Origin: DATHZQ01 sp035458525
Lineage (GTDB): Bacteria; Actinomycetota; Acidimicrobiia; Spongiisociales; UBA5794
DNA: 64,000 nt
Assembly: GCA_035458525.1 (NCBI GenBank)
Contig: DATHZQ010000014.1
Span: 7,256 to 71,255, forward strand
Direction of reading: 5' to 3'
This document shows positions 43,788 to 51,655 of the stretch, piece by piece. Numbering within the stretch: the stretch's first letter is position 1; every line of letters starts with the position of its first letter. The position numbers were made by a program, and so were the translations under genes. A model generated the notes under the pieces. The model was not told the origin of the DNA, did not search any database, and saw only the letters and a program-made list of their open reading frames with translations.

Positions 43788-44773
43788 GGTGCATACACCC
43801 CGGCGGCGACGGTATTCGGATCCGGGGTCGGGGCCGCTTCGGCTTCGGCAACCGCGGCGCTGATCTCGTCCTCCGTGGTGCGGTCGATGGATTCGAGAAC
43901 GGCCGCATCGATGCCATCCGCCAGTAGTCGCGCTTTGTAGCGCCGTACCGGATCGCGCGCATGCCACTCTTCGAGCAGGGTGTCCGGCACGTACTCGGCC
44001 CCATCGTGGATGGCATGTCCGAGCATTCGCATCGTCTTTGCCTCGACGAGGGTGGGTCCGCCCCCGTTGCGCGCCCGCTCGAGCGCCTTGGCGACCACGC
44101 GGGACACCTCGTCGACGTCGTTCCCGTCGACGATCTTGCCCTTCATGCCGTAACCGGCGGCGCGGTCGGCGATGTCGCTCACCACCATCTGCTCATCGAG
44201 CGGCGTCGAGTACGCGTATTGGTTGTTCTCCACGATCAGCACGAACGGGGCGCGATACACCGCCGCCATGTTGAGCGTCTCGTGCCACCCGCCTGTGCTG
44301 CTGCCGCCATCTCCGATGAAGGTCAGGGCCGCCCGCTCCTCGCCACGCATCTGGAACGCCATCGCCGCTCCGAGAGCCACGGGCATCGACATCGGCAGGT
44401 GTGAGACGTAGCCGATGATCCCGAGGGACAGGTCGCCCATGCCATGCAGGTTGGCGTCGCGGCCGCCGGAGGGCCCCGTCGTCCTGCCCAGGAGGTTTCC
44501 GAAGACACGGGCCGGCGTCATGCCGCGCACCAGGTAACACCCGAGATCGCGATGCATCGGGGCAACCACATCGTGCCTTCCGAGGGCGAGGCCCGCACCG
44601 ACGCCGATCGCTTCGTGCCCGCGCTGCGAGAACGTGCCGCCGAGCCCGCGTCCCTGCTTCCACATCGACACCATCCGATCGTCGAACGTCCGGGTCAGTC
44701 GCATCCAGTAGTAGGTGCGGAGCCGGTCGTCCTCGAACGAATCCGGGCCGTCTGACGTTTGGCGCAGGGTCAC
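43784..44773 (-). CDS. 2-oxoacid dehydrogenase E1 alpha subunit
   Basis: 329 residues containing the thiamine-diphosphate motif from FIGDGGSSTGGWHETLNMAA to VLIVENNQYAYST (GDG...NN). Upstream elements are GTFSQRGHEAIGVGAGLALG and GGRDANLHGMGD. It would decarboxylate a 2-oxo acid together with the coupled beta subunit. GTG start without a strong ribosome-binding site, about 11 bases after the membrane-protein gene on the same strand, so the three genes may be co-transcribed. The DANLHGMGDL pattern is closer to acetoin/2-oxoacid types than to mycobacterial AceE. Confidence 0.85.
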   Translation of the reverse strand: MTLRQTSDGPDSFEDDRLRTYYWMRLTRTFDDRMVSMWKQGRGLGGTFSQRGHEAIGVGAGLALGRHDVVAPMHRDLGCYLVRGMTPARVFGNLLGRTTGPSGGRDANLHGMGDLSLGIIGYVSHLPMSMPVALGAAMAFQMRGEERAALTFIGDGGSSTGGWHETLNMAAVYRAPFVLIVENNQYAYSTPLDEQMVVSDIADRAAGYGMKGKIVDGNDVDEVSRVVAKALERARNGGGPTLVEAKTMRMLGHAIHDGAEYVPDTLLEEWHARDPVRRYKARLLADGIDAAVLESIDRTTEDEISAAVAEAEAAPTPDPNTVAAGVYAP

Positions 44774-44783
44774 CCCCGAGACA

Positions 44784-45404
44784 CTACCGGCGCGATGACT
44801 GTGGCTGCTGCGGCTCGGCTCGGTAGTGCGCCGTGCCTCCGCCCGGGGCTTCGTCCCGGATCTCCTCCAGCGCGTGGACGATGAAGTGCCCAGCCAATGC
44901 CACCATCGCGAGCCACTCGGCCCAGAACAGGGAGATAACGCCGAGCGGTTTCCACATCAACAACACCAACACGGCAAGCGCCAGCAACGGTCGCTTGATC
45001 TTGCTCGCCCAAGGGCCTTCCGAGTACTTCACGATCGCGAGGACTCCACCACCAAAGAAGACAGCGGCGAGTATGCCGTGCCACGGTTGCCAGTCCTGTT
45101 CGTTGAACAGGACGACACCGCTGAGTGCAAGCCCCAGAACTGCGCTGTACCAGTGCCGCTCGGCTCGGGCGCCTCGGACGATGAACATCATGGCGGCCAC
45201 GGTAAGGGAGTAGTAGAAGACTTGGTTCTGCGACATGTCCCAGTAGGCGCTGATGCTGCCCCGGACGTTCCACGTATCGAACGCGATCAAGAACGCTGGC
45301 ACAGTCAGGCAAACCGTGGCCAACGCCACCTCGAATCGTGCAAGCCTCCGTGGCTGCTGCCGGACAATGCCCCACAGCTGCTGGGTGGTGGAGTCACTCG
45401 TCAT
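44784..45404 (-). CDS. Polytopic membrane protein of unknown function
   Basis: 206 residues with about six hydrophobic helices (FEVALATVCLTVPAFLIAF, VFYYSLTVAAMMFIV, WYSAVLGLALSGVVLF, ILAAVFFGGGVLAIV, LLALAVLVLLMW, WLAMVALAGHFIVHAL). The N-terminal loop contains WNVRGSISAYWD, and a charged C-terminal tail follows. A perfect AAGGAGG precedes the ATG at 45404; an earlier ATG at 45446 adds 14 residues and lacks one. No family was recognised. It is upstream of and probably co-transcribed with the E1 alpha/beta genes. Confidence 0.65.
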   Translation of the reverse strand: MTSDSTTQQLWGIVRQQPRRLARFEVALATVCLTVPAFLIAFDTWNVRGSISAYWDMSQNQVFYYSLTVAAMMFIVRGARAERHWYSAVLGLALSGVVLFNEQDWQPWHGILAAVFFGGGVLAIVKYSEGPWASKIKRPLLALAVLVLLMWKPLGVISLFWAEWLAMVALAGHFIVHALEEIRDEAPGGGTAHYRAEPQQPQSSRR

Positions 45405-45550
45405 CAGGTCCTCCTTGGATCCTGTGAATAGGAGGCGCGAGCGCACGTCCTGATACAGGGCGTCCGCCAGTCTGCTGGCCGATGTTCGGCGCGCCGCCGC
45501 ACGGTCTGCAGAAACCGCTGGCGCCAGTGCTGGTGCGCCAGTACACTCGT

Positions 45551-45585
45551 TTGCAGAGAGTGCATCGCAATTGCACTCTGTGCAA
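45551..45585. promoter_or_regulatory. Tandem palindromes upstream of the second IclR gene
   Basis: TTGCACTCTGTGCAA (45571-45585) is a perfect inverted repeat (TTGCAC/GTGCAA). TTGCAGAGAGTGCAT (45551-45565) is a near copy exactly 20 bp upstream, i.e. on almost the same helix face. They lie 20 bases before the GTG of the IclR gene, fitting autoregulation, and could also control the divergent membrane-protein/E1 operon. Confidence 0.6.
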
Positions 45586-45604
45586 CAGGTAGAGGAGGGG
45601 GAAC

Positions 45605-46375
45605 GTGGCCACGCACCAGTCGCTGCATCGGGCGGTGGCCATCCTGCGCGAGTTTTCCGAGATGGAGCCGGCGCTGACCGTCGGGGAGCTCAGCGAACGG
45701 GTCGGCCTGCACAAGAGCACGGTCTCGCGCATCTTGAGTGCGCTGCTCGAGGACGGGATGGTGTGGCACAACACCGAGACCGGCCGCTACTCGCTGGGTA
45801 TGGCCGTCGTCGAGATGGCAGGTGTCGCCCTCGGCCAGATCGACGTGCGCGCTGCCGCATTGCCGCACATCGAGTCGCTGGCCGCTGACTCCAACGAAAC
45901 GGTCTCGGTATTGGTTCCGCGGGGCCGCGAAGTGATGACCGTCGCCCACCGGCCGAGCAGCCAGCCGATTCGTCACGTGGTCTGGATCGGACGCCGCATC
46001 CCGCTCAGAACGACCGCGTCCGGAAAGGTCATCCTCGCCTCGATGCATGCGGCGGGGGACGACTGGCGAAGCACGCTCGGCGTGCTTCCCGAGGACCGGA
46101 CCGCAAGCTGGGAAGCTCGGCTGCGGAAGGACCTCGAGGCAATCACACGCCTCGGATTCGCCGAAGAGGTCGACGAGTTCGAGCAGGGCACGTCTGCGGT
46201 CGCGGTGCCCGTGCTGGACGGCGACGGTCGGGCGCTTGCCGCCATCTCCGTCAGTGGCCCCAGCGATCGGTTCAACGGTGCGAAGCGCAAGCAGATTCGG
46301 CCCAGGCTCCTCGAAGCGGCGGGACGCGTCGCAACGACGCTCGGGGCGCAACGGCCTGTGGGGACGAGCACATGA
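45605..46375 (+). CDS. IclR-family regulator
   Basis: 256 residues: a winged helix (HRAVAILREFSEMEPALTVG, LSERVGLHKSTVSRILSALL) and an IclR effector domain (ETVSVLVPRGREVMTVAHR, LRTTASGKVILASM, GTSAVAVPVLDGDGRALAAI). The GTG is preceded by AGAGGAGGGG. Tandem palindromes lie just upstream. Its last codons overlap the ATG of the following unknown gene. It is divergent from the E1 alpha/beta operon, so it could regulate 2-oxo acid oxidation, or the downstream genes towards the DmdA-like gene. The target is not determined. Confidence 0.8.
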   Translation: MATHQSLHRAVAILREFSEMEPALTVGELSERVGLHKSTVSRILSALLEDGMVWHNTETGRYSLGMAVVEMAGVALGQIDVRAAALPHIESLAADSNETVSVLVPRGREVMTVAHRPSSQPIRHVVWIGRRIPLRTTASGKVILASMHAAGDDWRSTLGVLPEDRTASWEARLRKDLEAITRLGFAEEVDEFEQGTSAVAVPVLDGDGRALAAISVSGPSDRFNGAKRKQIRPRLLEAAGRVATTLGAQRPVGTST

Positions 46376-47010
46376 TCCCGACTGTTGCGCCCGCCGACCT
46401 CCTCGGTCCCGACGATGTTGTGGACCAGAGATCATTCACGCATCCCGATCACGTTGCGGCCGATCGCGCCGTGCTGTGCATGCTGATTCGAGACTTCAGT
46501 CGTCATCTCGCCTCGGCACCGCGTGGGCAGGAGACCGTTCGCTTCCTTCCGGATCCCGTTCAGTGGCATCGCCGCGTCGTGATCCCGGCACCCGAGCGGC
46601 TCGATGCCCATCAGGTCATCTCGGTCGTGGGCTTCTTTGGCAGGGTTGCCGATACCGTCGAACCCGAGGTCGCTGCACGCATCAAGACGCTCGGTGAGCG
46701 TCTCGTCGATGCGGTGCTGTCCACCCCGGGGGTGCTCGGCTACACAACGCACCTGCTGGCGGACGAGCGCAACTACGCCAATCTCGTGCTGGTCAGCTCT
46801 CCGGACGTCATCGAGCGCTGGCGACTGACCGCCCCGCATCCGAAAGCCGCCGAGGAATGGTCGCCGCGCTACTACCAGCACGTCCGTATCTACCGAGGTG
46901 CGGTCGATCGGGCGGAGATGGATTGCGAGCAAGCCCTGCGGTTGGACTCGGTCAAGTATTGGGACTACCGCTGTGACCCCGTGTGGCACGCGATCCGCAC
47001 GCTGCATTGA
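46372..47010 (+). CDS. Protein of unknown function coupled to the IclR gene
   Basis: 212 residues, soluble, no signal peptide or membrane helix. The middle (VVGFFGRVADTVEPEVAARI to LADERNYANLVLVSSPDVIE) has the beta-alpha-beta rhythm of small dimeric alpha+beta barrel proteins, and the C-terminus is rich in aromatic residues (SPRYYQHVRIYRG, KYWDYRCDPVWH). No family was recognised with confidence. The ATG lies in an ATGA overlap with the IclR stop, so the two are made together and may share a function. Confidence 0.55.
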   Translation: MIPTVAPADLLGPDDVVDQRSFTHPDHVAADRAVLCMLIRDFSRHLASAPRGQETVRFLPDPVQWHRRVVIPAPERLDAHQVISVVGFFGRVADTVEPEVAARIKTLGERLVDAVLSTPGVLGYTTHLLADERNYANLVLVSSPDVIERWRLTAPHPKAAEEWSPRYYQHVRIYRGAVDRAEMDCEQALRLDSVKYWDYRCDPVWHAIRTLH

Positions 47011-47192
47011 ATCTCGCGGTGTCATTGCCGGGGGTCTCCACGAAGTGGGGGAATGGCTCCCTTGTCGGCCGCGCCGGGGGTGCCGGCTCGATCCGATGCC
47101 CCATGAGCCACCTGTCGCTGGCCGCAGCCGCCCCCTTCGAGCCGAGCCTCCGGCTGGCTCGCGTGCCCCGGCTCCGCTGAGCGACAACCAGC

Positions 47193-47936
47193 ATGACGCA
47201 TTCCCTGATTGACACGGGCACCTTCACGTCGCACATGGCGGAGGCTGCCGATCCATTGGTTGCCGCCGTTGCGGCTCGGCTCGGGATGGGCTGGGTCGGT
47301 GGTACGTGGCACGACCGGCTGACCCGCTTGCGAAATGGCTCGATCGACGCCGGGTGGATCTGCGGGCTTCTCTATGCCGAGCTCCACCGCCGCGACGAGT
47401 TGGACCTCGTGCCGGTCGCCGCACCCGTGATGGCGGCGCCCCGCTACGGCGATCGGCCGATCTATTTCGGCGACCTCATCGTCCACGTCGACTCCGATAT
47501 CGCCACCATCGACGACGTCGGCGGGCGGCGCCTTGCGTTCAACGAGCCGTCCTCGCTGTCCGGCTACCGGATGTTGCTCGATCGGTTCGACTCGCTCAAC
47601 ACGTTCTCGGAAACCGTCGCATCCGGCTCGCACGGTGCCTCGATGAGAATGGTGATCGAAGGCGCCGCCGACGTTGCGTGCATCGACTCGACCCTGCTCG
47701 ACATGCTGGCGGTGCGAGATCCGGCAGCGCTGGAACCGTTGCGTGTGGTCGCCGGCCTGGGGCCCTACCCGGCGCCGCCCATCGTGGCGCTGGTGCGCGT
47801 CGCCGGCGAACTGCAGGAGCGATTGACGGCGATGCACAATGCACCCGGCGGGCGGAGTCTGCTCGCCTCCTGGGGAGTCCACCGCTTCGCGACCGTAGAG
47901 AGCGACGACTACGCAACGCTGGCCGCCCAAAGATGA
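47193..47936 (+). CDS. PhnD-like substrate-binding protein lacking a signal peptide
   Basis: 247 residues of the PhnD/SsuA/transferrin-like periplasmic binding fold: RLTRLRNGSIDAGWICGLLY, DLIVHVDSDIATIDDVGGRR, NEPSSLSGYRMLL and GSHGASMRMVIEGAADVACID. Unlike transporter components, the protein starts directly with MTHSLIDTG and has no export signal or lipobox. No permease or ATPase gene is near, so it may be a cytosolic ligand sensor. It is followed by a strong hairpin terminator and then the DmdA-like gene. Confidence 0.7.
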   Translation: MTHSLIDTGTFTSHMAEAADPLVAAVAARLGMGWVGGTWHDRLTRLRNGSIDAGWICGLLYAELHRRDELDLVPVAAPVMAAPRYGDRPIYFGDLIVHVDSDIATIDDVGGRRLAFNEPSSLSGYRMLLDRFDSLNTFSETVASGSHGASMRMVIEGAADVACIDSTLLDMLAVRDPAALEPLRVVAGLGPYPAPPIVALVRVAGELQERLTAMHNAPGGRSLLASWGVHRFATVESDDYATLAAQR

Positions 47937-47970
47937 CGAGAGCCCCCGATCCCTCGGGGGCTCTCGTTGT
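47937..47970 (+). terminator. Rho-independent-like terminator
   Basis: Perfect 13-bp stem CGAGAGCCCCCGA / TCGGGGGCTCTCG with a TCCC loop, starting immediately after the PhnD-like stop and followed by the T/G-rich TTGTGGTT. It is the strongest terminator-like structure in the window. Confidence 0.8.
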
Positions 47971-48041
47971 GGTTGGGGCAGATTCACGTGTGAAAGGCGC
48001 CGGGCTCCGCGAGGGTCCGGCGCTTTCTATGCTCCCGGCCC

Positions 48042-49148
48042 ATGAATCTGACCATGAGCCCTCGGATCCGCCACTCGCCGTTCTACGACGCAACGGTGCG
48101 GGACGGGGTCACCCATTTCACCGTCTACAACAAGATGCTGCTCCCGCTGTCGTTCGGCGATCTCGAAGCCGAATACGACATGCTCATGAACGGTGTGGCC
48201 CTGTGGGACGTGGCCGCCGAGCGGCAGGTGCAAGTCAGTGGCCCGGATGCGCATTCGCTGGCGCAATACCTCTCCGCTCGGGATCTCACCAAGATGAAGG
48301 AAGGTCAGGGCAAGTACGTTGCGATGTGCGATCACGACGGTCGCCTGCTCAACGATCCCGTGCTCCTGAAGCTCAGCGGCGATCGCTATTGGTTCTCCCT
48401 GGCCGATCACGACATGCTCCTGTGGTGCAAGGCCGTGGCCGCCGAGGGCGGGTTCGATGTCGAAGTCGTCGAGCCGGACGTCTCGCCCCTCGGTGTGCAA
48501 GGTCCGCTCGCTGAGGACGTCGTGGCCGATCTCTTTGGCGACTGGGTCCGGGACGTCAAGTTCTTCTGGTTCCGCGAGACCCACCTGGACGATATCCCGC
48601 TCGTGCTGTGCCGCTCGGGCTGGTCGAAGCAGGGCGGGTTCGAGCTGTTCCTCCAGGATGGCAGCCGCGGCATCGAGCTGTACGACAGGGTGATGGAGGC
48701 GGGCGCACCGTACGGGATCGGGCCTGGAGCGCCGAACCACGTCGAACGGGTCGAAGGCGGACTGCTCTCGTTCGGTGGTGACAACACGCCTGACAGCAAT
48801 CCGTTCGAAGCCGGGATGGGTCGCTACGTCGACGTGGATCTCGAGCCCGAGTACATCGGCAAGGCGGCGTTGCAGCGAGTGGCCGCCGAGGGGCCGGAGC
48901 GGCTGTTCACAGGTTTGATGCTCGAGGGTGCGGCGCCGTCGGCCTGGCCCCTCGAGGCGACCGTGCCTGTGACCTTCGGTGGCGACCAGGTCGGCACCAT
49001 GTCGGCCATCGTGCATTCGCCCCGTCTCGGCCGGACGATCGCGCTTGCGCAGATCCGTCGGGACCTCGTCGAAACAGGCGCAACCGTCGAGGTCATGTCA
49101 CCCAACGGCGTGTTGCACGCTGAGGTGCGTTCGCTCCCGTTCATCTAG
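48042..49148 (+). CDS. dmdA: DmdA-like dimethylsulfoniopropionate demethylase
   Basis: 368 residues of the GcvT family with the features that separate DmdA from aminomethyltransferase: FTVYNKMLLPLSFG near the start, ALWDVAAERQVQV, NDPVLLKLSGDRYWFSLAD, EPDVSPLGVQGP, CRSGWSKQGGFELFLQDG, GLLSFGGDNTPDSNPFEAG and a C-terminal RSLPFI. DmdA transfers a methyl group from DMSP to tetrahydrofolate, giving methylmercaptopropionate. The rest of that route (DmdB, DmdC, DmdD) is not in the window. It has its own promoter region after a strong terminator. A closely related methyltransferase with another onium substrate remains possible. Confidence 0.82.
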   Translation: MNLTMSPRIRHSPFYDATVRDGVTHFTVYNKMLLPLSFGDLEAEYDMLMNGVALWDVAAERQVQVSGPDAHSLAQYLSARDLTKMKEGQGKYVAMCDHDGRLLNDPVLLKLSGDRYWFSLADHDMLLWCKAVAAEGGFDVEVVEPDVSPLGVQGPLAEDVVADLFGDWVRDVKFFWFRETHLDDIPLVLCRSGWSKQGGFELFLQDGSRGIELYDRVMEAGAPYGIGPGAPNHVERVEGGLLSFGGDNTPDSNPFEAGMGRYVDVDLEPEYIGKAALQRVAAEGPERLFTGLMLEGAAPSAWPLEATVPVTFGGDQVGTMSAIVHSPRLGRTIALAQIRRDLVETGATVEVMSPNGVLHAEVRSLPFI

Positions 49149-49156
49149 TTCCGGTT

Positions 49157-50158
49157 CTACGCACACACCGGGTGGTCGCGATTGGCGAGCCAGCGGTTCT
49201 GCTCGTAGAGCGATCCCTCGTGAGCGCCGGAGAGGACCCGCTGCCTGGTCTCCTCCCATCGTCGGGCGTAGACCGCCGGGTCGTGCACCTCGTGCGACGG
49301 ATCGCTGCGGCTGCGGAGGACGAAGGAGGGGAACGCCGGGCGACCCGTGGGTTGCCCGCTGGGCTGATAGCGGAGATCGAAGCTCCATCGCAGCCGATCC
49401 GAGGTGTTGAGGAGCGCCCCATGTTCGGTGAAGCGTGTCAGGAGGATCAGGGAACCCTGCGTGCAGGGCAAGGTCACCGGCTCGGTCCCGTGGCGATCGA
49501 GCAGCGCCTGCGGGATGTAGTTCTCCGCGGTGTTGAGCCGGCCCGGACAATGCAACGTCAACCCCCGTGAGCGGTGAGAGCCCGGTATCGCAACCAGGCA
49601 ACCCATCTCCTCGGTGACGTCGGTCATGGCCACCCAGATGGTGAGCAGCTCGGTGTCGGCGGCTTCGTCCATCACGGCACCGAAGTCCTGATGCCATGTG
49701 GTGGCGCCGACATTGGAGTACTCCGCCATGGCTCCGCTCAGCAAGCGCTGCGGAGGCTTGAGGCGCACCTGCTGCACCGGGTTGAGGGTGATCTCCCCGC
49801 CGAGTATCGACTCGGCGACGTCGAGCACCTTTGGGTTCGACAACAGCCCGAACAGGGCCGGTCCGGTGTGTGCTCGTACCAGGTCCGGATCCAGTCCCTC
49901 GTAGTCGAGGGGGAGCGATATGCCGAGGTAGTAGAAGAGGTCGGGGTTCTCGGTGAGGATCGCCGTGTAGCGCTCGGCGAAAGGCAGTTCCTCGTGCACG
50001 TCCGAGATCGCACCACGGGCGAAGAGGTCCGCTACAGCTGCGTCCAGGGCGGTGGCGTACTCGTCTGCGACCGGGTCGAGGTCACCGGATTCGAGCACGT
50101 CGGGGACAACGAGGAAGCCCTGCTCGTGAAACAGTTCCACCTGCTCCTGCGTCAGCAT
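49157..50158 (-). CDS. Phytanoyl-CoA dioxygenase (PhyH) family protein
   Basis: 333 residues of the PhyH-type Fe(II)/2-oxoglutarate dioxygenases. The iron facial triad is visible as His156-x-Asp158 (TTWHQDFG) and His246 (TEHGALLNTSDRLRWSF). The conserved arginines after it would bind 2-oxoglutarate. The long LVAIPGSHRSRGLT segment is typical. The substrate is unknown; bacterial members hydroxylate compounds such as ectoine or natural products. It is followed upstream on the same strand by an aldehyde dehydrogenase gene ending 17 bases before its start, so the two are likely an operon. Confidence 0.8.
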   Translation of the reverse strand: MLTQEQVELFHEQGFLVVPDVLESGDLDPVADEYATALDAAVADLFARGAISDVHEELPFAERYTAILTENPDLFYYLGISLPLDYEGLDPDLVRAHTGPALFGLLSNPKVLDVAESILGGEITLNPVQQVRLKPPQRLLSGAMAEYSNVGATTWHQDFGAVMDEAADTELLTIWVAMTDVTEEMGCLVAIPGSHRSRGLTLHCPGRLNTAENYIPQALLDRHGTEPVTLPCTQGSLILLTRFTEHGALLNTSDRLRWSFDLRYQPSGQPTGRPAFPSFVLRSRSDPSHEVHDPAVYARRWEETRQRVLSGAHEGSLYEQNRWLANRDHPVCA

Positions 50159-50174
50159 GGCCAGATGGTACGCG

Positions 50175-51611
50175 CTACGGACGCCGGATCGCCACGTTCT
50201 TCCATTGATGGTACGAACCCATTGCCGCTCGGCCCTTCTCCCGGCCGAATCCGGACTTCTTGAACCCGCCGAACGGTGCTTCGATGCTCGGCTGGAACCA
50301 CTCGTTGACGAACACCTGCCCTGCCTCGAGGCGATCCGCCAGATAGGTGGCCTGCTCCAGATCGTTGCCGAACACGCCGGCTACCAGCCCGTATTCGGAG
50401 TCGTTGGCGATGGCGAGCGCATCCTCCGTGTCCGAGTAGCGGATGATGGAGAGCACCGGACCGAAGACCTCCTCGCGGGCGATCGTCATGTCGTTGGTGA
50501 CGTTCACGAACACGGTGGGCTCGTAGAAATGGCCGGGCGTGTCCGGCACCGGGCTCCCCCCGGCCGCAGCGACCGCTCCGTCCTCACCGGCGATCTTCAC
50601 GTAGCGGTCCACCCGCTCCAGTTGGGGCCGTGAGATGAGCGGACCCATGTCACTCTCCGACGCGCCCGGGCCGACGTCGAGCGCCTCGGCGACCGCTATC
50701 ACCCGATCGACGATCTCGTCGTGCAGCCCATCGGGAACCACCAAGCGGGACAGCGCCGAGCACACCTGGCCCGAGTTGGAGAAGATGCCCCAGCGGGTCT
50801 GCTCCGTCACGTTGTCGAGGTCGGCGTCGGGCAGCACGATGCCCGCCGACTTGCCTCCCAGCTCGACGACCGCCGGTATGACCGACTCGGCTGCCGCGTG
50901 CAGCACCTTCTGCCCCGTGGCGACGGAGCCCGTGAAGGTGATCTGGTTGACGCCGGCATGCTGGGCCAGGGCGTCACCGGCGTCGTGGCCGTATCCGCAG
51001 ACGACGTTGACTGCCCCCGGCGGCATGCCAACGGCTTCTGCGGCATGAGCGATGTAGGTGACGGTCGCCGGATCGAGCTCAGGCGATTTCACGACGACGG
51101 CGTTGCCGGCGGCGAGGGCGGGGGCGATGCCGCGACCCGTGATCTCCAGGGGATAGTTCCACGGGATGATGTGCGCCGATACCCCGTATGGCACGGGCAT
51201 CACGTAGTCGGTGTACCCGGCGCCGAGCGGGATGTAGCTCCCCTCGAGCTTGTCGGTGAGGCCCCCGTAGTACTCGAGGAAATTGGCCGTCCCGGCGAGC
51301 TCCCACCCTGACTCCTGCAGCGTCTTGCCCGAGTCCCGAGTGAGGAGTGCCGTGATCTCGTCCTCCCGCTCCCGGAGCCAGCGAGCCATGTCGACCAGCA
51401 TCCGGCCGCGCTGTGACGGGCGCATGTCGGTGAGGCTCCGCTCGGCGACGCAGGCGCGGGCGGCGGCCACCGCTGCGTCCACGTCCTCTGGTGTCGCACG
51501 GGCTGCCTCGGCAAACGGTTCGGCGGTCGCCGGGTCCTCGAGCACGATCCGCTCGCCGTTGCTGCCGTCGACCCATTGGCCGTTGATGTAGTTGCGGAAG
51601 TAGTCGCTCAT
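50175..51611 (-). CDS. NAD(P)-dependent aldehyde dehydrogenase
   Basis: 478 residues with the ALDH fold: IPWNYPLEI, TFTGSVATGQKV, the catalytic Glu in VELGGKSAG, the catalytic Cys in NSGQVCSALSR, and EAPFGGFKKSGFGREKG at the end. It oxidises an aldehyde to the acid. The nearby PhyH dioxygenase could produce its substrate by hydroxylation and breakdown, but the compound is unknown. The ATG at 51611 was chosen because upstream residues are low-complexity and enter the divergent promoter. It is not a second BetB by motif, since the GxVCxNGTR pattern is absent. Confidence 0.85.
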   Translation of the reverse strand: MSDYFRNYINGQWVDGSNGERIVLEDPATAEPFAEAARATPEDVDAAVAAARACVAERSLTDMRPSQRGRMLVDMARWLREREDEITALLTRDSGKTLQESGWELAGTANFLEYYGGLTDKLEGSYIPLGAGYTDYVMPVPYGVSAHIIPWNYPLEITGRGIAPALAAGNAVVVKSPELDPATVTYIAHAAEAVGMPPGAVNVVCGYGHDAGDALAQHAGVNQITFTGSVATGQKVLHAAAESVIPAVVELGGKSAGIVLPDADLDNVTEQTRWGIFSNSGQVCSALSRLVVPDGLHDEIVDRVIAVAEALDVGPGASESDMGPLISRPQLERVDRYVKIAGEDGAVAAAGGSPVPDTPGHFYEPTVFVNVTNDMTIAREEVFGPVLSIIRYSDTEDALAIANDSEYGLVAGVFGNDLEQATYLADRLEAGQVFVNEWFQPSIEAPFGGFKKSGFGREKGRAAMGSYHQWKNVAIRRP

Positions 51612-51655
51612 GGTCGCCCGCAGCGTACCGACACGGCTGGTATGCCGTCGGTACG

